In this document: positions 32,521-42,344 of the stretch, piece after piece
Layout of the letters: every line of letters starts with the position of its first letter
Position numbering within the stretch: position 1 is the stretch's first letter
Source: Taxillus chinensis
Taxonomy: Eukaryota > Streptophyta > Magnoliopsida > Santalales > Loranthaceae
NCBI GenBank assembly: GCA_023512835.1
Contig: CM042085.1
Location: 33,142,312 to 33,206,311, forward strand
Length of the DNA stretch: 64,000 nucleotides
Reading direction: 5' to 3'
Position numbers and translations under genes: made by a program
The notes under the pieces: generated by a model
What the model was told of the DNA's origin: nothing
What the model saw: only the letters and a program-made list of their open reading frames with translations
The model's database searches: none

Positions 32521-35500
32521 TGTCATCACCCATTTTTGACCGGGCTCGTACTGGCTTTTGTGAAAGGACTCCATGCTAGTTCATTCCATTGATCCTAGAG
32601 TCATCCCTGCACAAGGCTCGCACAAACCATTAAAGAAAAGAAAAACACAGAGTCGCCACCAAACAAATTAAAGGTGTGATTGGGCACCTAGAAAAAGAAA
32701 GGTCTACGGTTCCAGAGAATTAGGTTCGGGAGTCGGTTACGTGTGGGGAAGGAAGAAAAACTCTTGCACCCCCACAACGCCCACAATTGGTACCTAGTCT
32801 TGATCTATGGGTGTTTGCTTGCTCTATTATTTATTCTAAAAAAGAGTTTTTGTACTTTTAATTTTAAGAAAAAGAAATATTTTAGGATCTAGGCCTTAAA
32901 ACAACAAAGAAAAAGATTTCAATAAAGTAAATAAAAAGGGACATTCTAATTTTAGAAAAAGAATGTGGGATCTAGGCCTGTGTGACAGCATTGCATTTTT
33001 ATAAGAAAACAAAAGTAATTTTCCTTTTTTGGAAAAGAAAACAAAAGCAATTTGAACTCAAATAAGAAAATACTGCCACAATTGATATTGGCCCAGGCAG
33101 ACTAGGATGTGAGCATCTAGGGCTCAACCCTCATGACCGCCCAGGCCTTGTTTAAATTTTCTAGAAAAGATTTAAGTTTTGGCGTTTTCACATTTTATTA
33201 TTTTTTTGAAAATAATAAAGGAAGAAAAAAAAGAGGTGCAAGATGTTTGTTTTTTGTATTTTCGTTTTTCTACTTTAGAGAGATGAGGAAAAAAGGAAAA
33301 AAGAGCAGTTTTTGGGTTTTATGTCTAAAAACAGCGCAGAAAAAAAAATAAAAAATAAAATAAATAGAAGTAGAGAACCTGGAGGAAAGAAAATGATGCA
33401 GGTGGGAGCCCCTTTTTCCTTCGAGTAATGCCTTCAAAGAGTTTCCTGAAAGCACAAAGGTTAGAAAAAGAATTTTTCCAGTGTCAGCTCCTCCCCCTGA
33501 AGACGAACAGTGATTCTGGGTGCTTTTTCCCTTAGAAAATGGGTATATCTCTCTTTGTGATTCTCAGGATACTCTCTCTCTCCCTCTGGTTTTTATCTCT
33601 CGAAAGTTTAGTCAGAAAGCTCTCTCTCAGAATAACCTCCTCTGATACTTGATAATTGATGCCCTCCTCCTTTGCCTCTTGGGGCAGTCTATTTATAGGA
33701 ATCCCAGGGGAGACAGCCCGTGCCTCGGCATTTATTGGATGCCTTACAGTCCCCATGAGTCAACTACATTGTTCCAATGAATTAATGACTTCGGAAATGG
33801 AATTCTCGGTTCCCAGCGATTTACAATAATTCACAGTTCCCATGCTTTGAAAAAGGAGTCCTAGTGCCTGAAAATAAATAAATTGTTTGAGATTATTTAA
33901 TCCTCTGTTGTACCTGGACGCTTTGGTGGGTAAGGGCGGAATGCATTTCCGGATGTATTGGAGCCGTTGGGAATTAATGGTTATGCAATTCCCAGGGTCA
34001 ACTGTGATGTCCCGAGGAAAATGACATTTAATTACAGAGGTCTTCCGTCCCTATGCTCAAAAATGGAGTTCCGAGACATTTGAATGTAATATTTGGAGAC
34101 TCCTCAATTCCCACGCTTAAAAAGAGGGTTCCGAGACACTGCTGGCATTTAATGCACTTAAAAAGAATTTTCGGAGTCCCGATGCTTTGGAGTCACTCCC
34201 AGACCTGTAGAGGAGCTATTTTGGAGTTTTTCAAAATTACTGACCAGGTTTCACCTCCGGATCTAGGCTTATTCCGGATCAGTGCCCTTATTCCGCATCA
34301 ATAGGTCCTCATTCCGTATTAACAAGTCCTTATTCCGCACTAATGAGCTTATTCCGCATCAATAGGTTTAGCTCGGATTTGACCAAGTTTGACCTCCGGA
34401 TCTGCGCTTATTCCGGATCAGTGGCCTTAGTCCGCATCAGTAAGTCCTTACTCCGCATCAGTTGACCAAGTTTGACCACCGGATTTGGGCTTAGTCCGGA
34501 TCTGTAAGTCCTTACTCCGCATCAGTTGACCAAGTTTGACCACCGGATTTGGGCTTAGTCCGGATCTGTAAGTCCTTACTCCCGCATCAGTTGACCAAGT
34601 TTGACCATCGGATCTGGGCTTAGCCCGGATTTGGGCTTAGTCCGGATTTGACCAAGTTTGACCACCGGATTTGGGTTTCCCCAAAAATTTCTGTGTGTGG
34701 GCTCGGTCGCCACGTGGCGCCTCTACTTGGGCTTCCTTAGGCCTCTCTTGTTATCACTTACTGTGTAAGGAGAGTGCCTTTGTATATATACTGGGCGAAG
34801 GAGAAGCAAAATTGGCAATGTGGGACAAACATGCATATGAAGAACCAAAATTCGTGGAAAATTGGCAGATTTCTGGGGCAACTTCAAAAATCCATAACTT
34901 TCTCTACAGAGCTCGGATCAGGGCCAAATTGGTCTTGTTTTTCTCGAAATTCTGTTATCTATCTCCTGAAATTGGAATCACTCCAAAAGGATCATCCATT
35001 TAGGAGAAAAGTGGGAAATACCGCACAGAGGTACATGATAAAGTGAGCATTCTGCCCATCCGATTCAAAAATTCATAGTTAATTGCATAGAACTCGGATT
35101 ACCTTCAAACCAATTGGAGATGATATATAAAGATGTTATCTAACTAATTCAATTGACTTTGTTCAGATCCAATGAGTATTGAGAAAGTTATTGGCAAAAT
35201 AGTGCGCTGCGCACTAGCTGTCTCCCCCAAATTTGCACAAGGTTTGGTTGCCAACTTTGAAAAATCATAACTAATTGAATACAACCCGGAATATTCTCAA
35301 ACCAATTGGAAATGATAGATAAATGTGTTATCTAATCAATTCAATTGACTTTGTTGGATTACGACAAGTATCGGGGAAGTTATTAATAAAATGGCGGGCT
35401 GCCCACCGATTGTCCAATTCAACTTGGTATCATTTCATTTCTCCTCGGAATCAAGTGTGGTCAAGTGCGTTATTCTCCGAATGTCATCCTCTATCACTTA

Positions 35501-35555
35501 GTGGTCCTTTGCCAAGTACGGTTGCGATCTAACCTGGTCAAAATGGGGTACAACA
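32521..35555 (-). repeat. TAT1 5' LTR (3035 bp)
   Basis: Same ends as the left LTR. TATA at 33689-33698. Repeat array at 34240-34680 is one unit shorter. Only scattered substitutions separate the two LTRs (for example within the first 40 bp, and gtgtgtgacattgc against gtgtgacagcattgc), pointing to recent insertion. Confidence 0.95.
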
Positions 35556-35560
35556 CCACT

Positions 35561-36707
35561 TGTTGGTCCCTGAGAGCCTAAAGGGGGGTGAATAGGCTCT
35601 TATCGCAAATTCTTTTCTTACTCCTTGGCATTGCACTTATCTAGTTAAGAGATAGAATCAATGCAAAAGATAACCAGATAATGGAAGTATTTTGTTTTAT
35701 TATCAAAGGAAAAGTACAACAAAATAGAAGCAGATTAAAGCTTGTAAAGCCTTTAGATCTACTGCAAGACTCTCTTACACTCTATTTACAAAATGACTCA
35801 CACACTAGCCTCTATGATCTCGACGAGCTCTTGTGCACGCTTATTTTCAACTCCCGAACGATCAACTCCTTCAACACTCTTTTTAATGTACAAGTTTTAC
35901 AATATATATGAAACATACTCGAAAGACAATCTTAGGACTTGTTTTTTCGGATTATGTGCAGCATTGACTGTTCCTCAGAATTCTCTCTGCCTTGAATGCT
36001 GCGGATGTGGAGCTCAAGGTCTTGGATTTGCAAAGCATAAGTGCCTTTGTGAGTTCCCAAGTTCAGTTAAAGTTGTGTCCACATGTAAGATGCTTTAGGT
36101 TCTCAACAAGTTTGTTTTACATTGGGAAGCAGCGAACTGGTGACTTTGAATCCGAAGAGATAAGTTGAAGCAGCGTCTTCTTAATCCGGTGTAAGGTTCC
36201 TTACTCCGTGTTAATAAAGCTCGGATTCTCACTCCGTGTCAGTGATTGCTTACTCCGTATCAATTCAGTACAAGAATCCTTATTTCGTGTCAGCGTGTCC
36301 TTACTCCGTATGAGTGAGAAGGTCGGAGTGCTTACTCCGCATCAGTGCTTCCTTACTCCGCGAGAGTTCCTTACTCCGCATGAGTTAAAGGAACAGATGG
36401 CTTACTTCGTATTAGCACATCCTTACTCCGCATGATTGAGTAATTCAGATTCCTTACTACGCATTTAGTTTCCGTACTCCGTGCGAACAAAAGACTCGGG
36501 TCCTTATTCTACACAAGTAATTCCTTACTCCGCATCTATGAAAGACTCAGATCCTTATTCCGTGTCTAGTTTCCATAATCCGCTTGACTACCTCTTACTT
36601 CGTGCGACTTACAGACTAGGATTCTTACTCCGCATCTATTTGACTTAGTCCGTATAAAGTGTTAAGCGCAGATTCCTTAGTCCGTAGCTTTAAGTGATTA
36701 GTCTGCA
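35561..36707 (-). repeat. SV1 5' LTR (1147 bp)
   Basis: Plus ends TGTTGGTCCCTGAG…TTAGTCTGCA. A G-run and gtgaatag near 35584-35594 match the corresponding SV2 and SV3 LTR ends. U3 (36190-36680) is filled with cttactccgcat(c/g)agt-type repeats of 15-25 bp spacing. SV1 primer site sits at 18245-18256 on the other side of TAT1. Confidence 0.82.
36190..36690. repeat. ccttactccg-type repeats in the SV1 LTR
   Basis: About 20 irregular copies of ccttactccgcatcagt and variants. The 16-base core CTTACTCCGCATCAGT also occurs several times in the U3 of TAT1, an unrelated element type. Confidence 0.8.
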
Positions 36708-36708
36708 T

Positions 36709-38905
36709 TGCAGGTCCCAAAGTGAGTCTAGGGGGGGGGGGTGAATAGACTTTCTTCGTTTGCGGAAGCTAGACTGTTAGCTGGAATTTGATTCTTCTAT
36801 GGATAACTTTGATGGAAGTATTAATAGAGAAGATGACAATATGGACTATGGGTGATAATAAGAGATATAATGTACTATCAGCCAAATCTGGGATGTGAGT
36901 AAATGCTCTTTGCTTAATAGATCTCAGATGTGAAAGGAATGATCTGTGATAGTTCAGATTGTGGAAAGCAACACATAGATTAGGCTCAATGCTTATGCTG
37001 GATCTTGAATAAGCAAGAAGGTATGGTGGATCGAAAGATTTGATCTTGATCTTGGTTCAACACGGCACACAGCACTTCAAAAATTTTCTCTCAGTCTCTC
37101 TTTTTTCTATCGTTGGAACTCTCGCATTAGTTCTTTAAAAGATATTTTCTTTTTTCGTATATCAGAACCATTATCTTGTGTTCTGTGTGTTTCCTTCTTT
37201 TGAGAGAAAGGTTAAGCTCTTCTTTTTTTCGTTAAGCATGTGAGAGATATATTTTTAAGGTTAAAGTGCTCGTGCGCCATGTTGTCCATCTCGACAGACT
37301 GACTTCCCGCCACTGAAAATGCGGAATATCAGGGGATGGGTTGATATGCTCTGATTTACATATCAGATGCCCATACTGCGTATTTGGCATGCAGTCGATC
37401 TTGGTCGTTCATCCGTGGATGGTAGTTGGTAGCAATTAATGTGTCATTAAATGCGCTCAACTGCTCGGGACGGCGCAGGCTTACTGTACAAACCCTAGCT
37501 GACGATATCGCTAAGTGAATATGTTTAGGGTTGTAAGTCTGCCACGAAGGTAGATACCTCGTAGGTTTGGTTACTCGAAGATTTCAGTTAGAACCTGTTG
37601 GAAGTGGCGAAAGTATGTTTCAGGCTTTACAGTGTTTCTGCGAGTCTACGACTCATATCTTCGAGTCTTCGAGGCTAGAGCTCAGGTTAGATTACTCTTT
37701 TGTGTCACTCTATTAACTGAAGTCTCCGACTTTGTGAGTCTACAACTCTACGAGTCTGCAACTCTTTGAATGGCGTTCAGAGTGACTTCTTCGTAGTCTG
37801 CCTAATCTACCTGTTGTTATAGCTACGAGTCTGTGACCCTAGCTCTCCGGGTCTACGACCTACAGGTCTCTCAGTTTACTTTATTTAACTAAGTGGCTTT
37901 TCGACTCTACGAGTCTTTGACCTTGAAAATCTTTGACTCTACGAGTCTTCGACTTTACATTTCTTCCTTAGTCTTTCGTAGTTGTTCATGCACTGAGTTT
38001 CCGTATTCTACGAGTCTTCGACTCTACGGTTACGACCTTTTAGTTATTACTCTGCCTTCAAGATCTCTGAGTTTGTGATGTCTGACAAGTTCTTTGAATT
38101 AGTCTGTGCTGTCTATGACCCTCGAGTCTGCGACTCTACAACCGTTGAAACTACAGTTTCATTTTGTTTGCCAGTCTTTTTAATTTCTACTCTTCGACCT
38201 TCGACCTACGAGTCTGTGAGTCCTATTTCCTTAACAGTGTTCTAGGGCTTCGACCCTACGACCCTTGAGTCTATGAGTCTAGTGATGTTTTAATCTGTTA
38301 AGTGACTTAAGTGCTCTTGAGACTCTACAGTTTTACGGGGTTTGAGTCTTTGAGTCATTTGAAGTTGATTACTGTTCTTTAAAATTCTCCGACTCTACGA
38401 GTCTCCGAACTTGTTGATGCTTGCAGTAACGCTCTCTTTTCCGTACTACGACTCTACGACCTTCGACCCTGGATCTACGAGTCACCAGATGTTTTGTCAC
38501 AATCTTGCTTCGAGTCTCCAGACCCTATGAGTCTGCGAGCCTCTCGCCAATGTGTCCTGTAACAGTTTTACTTCTACGAACTACGACTCTTCGACCCTAC
38601 GATCTTTGGTTCTTTGTGTCTCAAAACTTAGACTACATTTTGGCAGCAACATTAAATCTTGTATTCCCAACACGCATGAATGATCCTTATTCTGTATGAA
38701 GCAGAGACTTGGTTATTTACCAAGTGTTTGACGACACTCACTCACGTCCGGATCAGGATTATGTATGCTTAGCTTTGCTCTCACAAGTGTAGGTCCAGAT
38801 TAAGATCATATCTTCTGCAATAACTTAAGATAAAACAACCAAAGTTTCAGATCAAATTGCATAGGACATTATCTGTATCATCCAAATTCTAGGCTTGATC
38901 TAACA
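36709..38905 (-). repeat. SV2: Sirevirus-like LTR (5' LTR of a second copia element)
   Basis: Plus start TGCAGGTCCCAAAG with an 11-G run and gtgaatagac, parallel to SV1 (TGTTGGTCCC…GGGGGGTGAATAG). Right end is set at GATCTAACA (38905), where Tat-type sequence resumes; this end is less certain. A long (1-kb) array of cgactctacgagtcttcgac-like repeats fills 37560-38640. Its primer site and interior must lie left of SV1, outside the window. Confidence 0.7.
37560..38640. repeat. gactctacgagtcttcgac repeats in the SV2 LTR
   Basis: Irregular array of tctacgagtc, cttcgaccctacgac and variants, rich in GAGTC/GACTC and TCGA. The reverse complement of the same motif fills 46330-46690 in the oppositely oriented SV3 LTR. 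Confidence 0.8.
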
Positions 38906-40745
38906 TATTGCATGAATGCGATGTTGAAAATGGATTTTGAAAAAGCATTTATTATTAATGGGCCTTGGAGAAAAACCAAAAAAACTTTCATGATTCACAC
39001 AACAACAGGACTATATGGTATTATTCGAGCATAGGTGATCCATCATTTGAAAAGCTCAGGCGGTTTGTTCTTCATGATTCCCTACATGAGCAGCCATCTT
39101 TGTACAATACATGATCAAATGAAATTTTGGACCTTGGGTACCATTGAACTTCTCAAATTTGGGCATCTTAAATTTTGGAGGGAAGACTACACTAGGGACC
39201 AAACATAACTCATCTAGGCTAATCAGGCCATAAGCTTCGGTCTTCTCGATTGCTTCTAGTCTCTCTTTAAGTCGTACTATCACGGGGAATCCAATATCTT
39301 TCTTAGGAGCTGGGGACTTCGGTACCTCCGCCTCATGCCCCACAATCGGTGGGATACCGCGATATGCAGGAGTATGGTTATGAACTGGTGTCTACATTTG
39401 TGTGAGAGTCGGTGGTTATAATGCTTCTTGGCCTTGTTGTTGATTTGGGACCCCTTGTTCTAGGTTTCTGACTAATCCCGACATCACTTCCATTAGACGA
39501 TTTAATTGCTCTTGCAAATCTCGGAGATTTCTATACGCTTCTTGATGGGACTGTTCCACACTGATCAGTCTTGCCTTTGTGTTCTCTGCCATGGACCAAG
39601 ATTGATGTTTGCTTCCAATTGGTTCTGATGAATCAGCAAAATGATAAGCTCTCCATCTTGATTTTTATTTGACTTTCTCTTTTGACTTTTGTTTGTTTGT
39701 TTGTTTGTTTTTTACATGAATGATGTGATTTATTAATGATTTTTTGCTTTTTTTTCCTTTCTTTCTTTGGTTTTGTTTTTTGTTTTTTGTTTTTTTGTTT
39801 GGCATGCATACATGCATAGATCTACATGACATGAATGACTAATGATGATTTTTTTGGGTTTTCTATTTTTCCTTGGTTCTTTTGGTTTTTTTGTTTTTCT
39901 TTTTTGGCATGCATGCATAGATGGATCTCTACATGATGATTTTTTGTTTTTTTTGTTTTTTGTTTTTGGTTTTTTTGTTTTTTATTTTTTTTGATTTTTT
40001 TACAATGACATGATTAACTACGGTGTTTTCTTTTTTTGATGTTTTTGTTTTATTGGCATGCATGGATCTACATGATGTGATGAAAAGCATGACATATGTC
40101 CTAAGTGTGGGTACTATGAAAATGAAAGAATCTTATGTACCAGTAAATGTGAAAAGCATGAAGATGTACTCGACATGGGCACCCATGGACTAATGAGGAC
40201 TAATGTCGCCTACCCCAAAACTGAGTGATGAATGTTTGAATGGAAACCTAAACATATAGCATTGAGGTGGTCTATGTGACTGAAAGAATACATGAGGAAG
40301 GAAATGGAACACAAATCTTAGGGAATGAATGTCAATGTTATGTGTCCTAAAGTGGATGATCAATATGACAGAGATTATTAATAAAAAAATAATAATGATA
40401 CAATTCACATAAAAATAAGGTTAGTGAAGCAATATAAACAAATATATAAGACAAAGTTAGTAAAAAGACAACACAAATGATAGTATACAAAAAAAAAAGA
40501 CAATAACAAAACAACATGATTTGATGTGGATGCACCTATCCTTCAAAAGAAAGGCTAAATGGGCAAACAACATGTGGGTCGATGTGCCCCTAATGGGCCA
40601 TGATTTCTCACCCTATCTTATTCATTGGTCTCCAAACTTCCTCTCTAGAGGGCCCCGTACACCATGGGATTTACCGGAGGGGACCTTAAAAGGACGTGCC
40701 TTAAAAGGACCTTAAGCTTGAGTGAGGGGCCCCGAGTGGCCCAAC
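38906..40745 (-). pseudogene. TAT3: gag 5' fragment and leader of a third Tat-type element
   Basis: Minus gag fragment (39056-39343): KERLEAIEKTEAYGLISLDELCLVPSV and PKFKMPKFEKFNGTQGP, matching TAT1 gag (LKAVEGVKTYGGTDPHDLCLVPGIVLPSKFKMPDFEKFNGT). Upstream parts run to about 39600. The leader (39600-40745) lacks ORF1 and has T-rich, atgcatgcatagat-type repeats (39660-40070). The 40590-40740 block resembles the TAT1 leader at 32100-32280. SV2 truncates it at left. Confidence 0.78.
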
Positions 40746-41514
40746 TGTTGACTTTCTCGAGGTTAATTGGTTAACCTTGCGTTTATGCAGTCATTTGAGT
40801 GTGATAATATCTTACTAATGTTGTGCTCGTCATTTCGAGTGTTTTGACAGTAATTTGACTCAATTTGGAGTTCGTGACCTTGGAGGTCAATTATTTACAA
40901 GGTCAATTATTAGTCAATGATTTATATAAATATAAATAAAACGAATAGAAAGAGCTTTCATTTTTTACGCTATTACATTGGTGCGTTTGAGAGAGAGAGA
41001 GAGCTTGGAAGCTTGAAGCCTAGGCAATTTGGGTTCGTGGAGCTCAAAGAATCACTCCAGGTACGTGTCCTTGAACCTCTTATTTCGATCATGTCTTTGG
41101 ATATGCACGAATTTGTCATGATTTATAAAATTCAGTATGAACCTTAGGTTTTGGGGAAAACCCAATTTTGGGTTAGACGTAATGGTTTAGCATAAGATCT
41201 GTAGTTAAGAACTGATTTATATCAGTTTGGTTATATATTTCTGTTGTTATTGTGCTATTTAGAGGCGTTCAGGACGCGTTTTGAGGTAGATATTGTAGTC
41301 TATTGAGTAAAACATGTGTTTGTGAGTGCCTCGGGACGCTGGGTTGATTCCAAAAAAAGAATAGGCAAAAACGATGATGAACAGTACCCTGGGCGAACTT
41401 TACGGTCGAAGGTTGTAGTCAGCAACTTTGCGATCAAGAATTGCGATTCGTAGCTTTGCGATCAACAACTACGATCCATGACTTCGCGATCAGCACTTCA
41501 CTCCACAAGCATCA

Positions 41515-41665
41515 CTCCACAACACTTCTTCCACAGCAGTGTTCCGCAACAGTTCTTCCGCAGTAGTGTTCCGTAATAGTATTCCGCAGCAGTGTTCCGT
41601 AATAGTGCTCCGTAGCAGTGTTCCATAGCGGTGTTCCACAGCAGTATTCCGCAGCAGTGCAACTG
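41515..41665. repeat. 13-bp minisatellite (agcagtgttccgc unit)
   Basis: About 11 copies with substitutions (ttccgc, attccgt, gctccgt variants), keeping the 13-bp period. Confidence 0.85.
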
Positions 41666-41685
41666 CATTACACTGGACCACTGGA

Positions 41686-41728
41686 CTATTTACATTGTAA
41701 CCTTATACTTAAGTTACAATGTAAATAG
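41686..41728. repeat. Perfect 16-bp inverted repeat with 11-nt loop
   Basis: Arms CTATTTACATTGTAAC (41686-41701) and GTTACAATGTAAATAG (41713-41728). It lies just past the minisatellite. No mismatch, unlike the decayed surroundings. Confidence 0.9.
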
Positions 41729-42135
41729 CGAAATACCCCCCTTTCGGATTCAAAGAAAAATACTAGAAAATTAAATTCTCACTCCTTCAAAATGTGAGAA
41801 TTGGGATTTAGTGCAAAATCTCAGAAAAATCTAATTTTTCGTAGAGGTGCATTTTTGGAAAGTGGAGTTAGACATCTCAGAAAAATCCCCAAAAATCAGA
41901 TTATCTTAGTTATGATATGTAAACCCAATGTTGGGACTTTTTATTGCAAGAAAACAACTGTAATGAGTATTTTCTTCCTTGGTCAAGGCATGAGGATCGA
42001 TTTGTGAAGACTGGCCTCACTTATAAAGGGAGTGTTGGGAACCTTCATGCCATAATGGTGTTGGTATGTTGGTTTGAGGATTTGGAGCTTGGACTCTATG
42101 ACTTGTTGGGTTCTCACTGTGAGGCTAAGGCCTGT

Positions 42136-42265
42136 GTTGAGCCGTTGAGCTCGTGGAGCTAGGGCTGAGTGCCCTGAGCTGAGATCCTGATTGAGGATCG
42201 TGTTGAGCCGTCGAGCTCGTAGAGCTAGAGCTGTGCCCTAAGTTGAGATCCCGTGGATGATCGTG
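42136..42265. repeat. Tandem duplication, 66 and about 62 bp
   Basis: Two copies beginning gttgagccgt(t/c)gagctcgt at 42136 and 42202, about 85% alike. Confidence 0.8.
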
Positions 42266-42344
42266 AACAAGCTGTTCTTTGTGGGCAGGCTAGGTCCTGA
42301 TGTTTGTTTGCAGGCTGAGTCCTGATTGTGCACACTACACGATG

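Larger units (their letters stand above)
18254..35560 (-). mobile_element. TAT1: complete Tat/Ogre-type Ty3/gypsy element (18259-35555) with CCACT duplication
   Basis: Both LTRs (18259-21338; 32521-35555), Arg-type primer site (32501-32518), polypurine tract (21339-21352) and CCACT duplications (18254-18258, 35556-35560) are present: 17,297 bp. Gene order on minus: ORF1, gag, protease, G-patch, RT, RNase H, second RNase H, integrase, then 1.8 kb of structured non-coding sequence. The dual RNase H, extra 5' ORF and Arg primer site are known Tat/Ogre traits. All frames are broken although the LTRs look about 99% alike apart from one repeat copy. Confidence 0.95.
11001..36707 (-). mobile_element. 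SV1: Sirevirus-like Ty1/copia element, split by TAT1
   Basis: Right to left: 5' LTR 35561-36707, the TAT1 insertion (18259-35555), primer site 18245-18256, gag, protease, integrase, reverse transcriptase/RNase H, then a 3' non-coding region invaded by TK2. The copia order (integrase before RT), a long gag with two zinc knuckles and an LTR ending in a C-run (…ATTCACCCCCC…) fit the Sirevirus/Maximus lineage. It is inserted into SV2 at the base before its 5' LTR; expected duplication TTGCA (36708-36712), with the other copy off the left edge. No env-like frame is seen in the surviving 3' part. Confidence 0.85.
40746..42344 (+). repeat. Unassigned insert with plus-strand LTR-like promoter
   Basis: Separates the TAT3 leader from its LTR. 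Starts TGTTGACTTTC; plus TATA (tatataaatataaataaaac, about 40923-40942) is followed by a GA tract (40990-41003), as in an LTR U3-R. It carries a 13-bp minisatellite (41515-41665), a perfect hairpin (41686-41728) and a 66/62-bp duplication (42136-42265). No coding frame and no clear target duplication, so family and right end are open. Confidence 0.35.
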
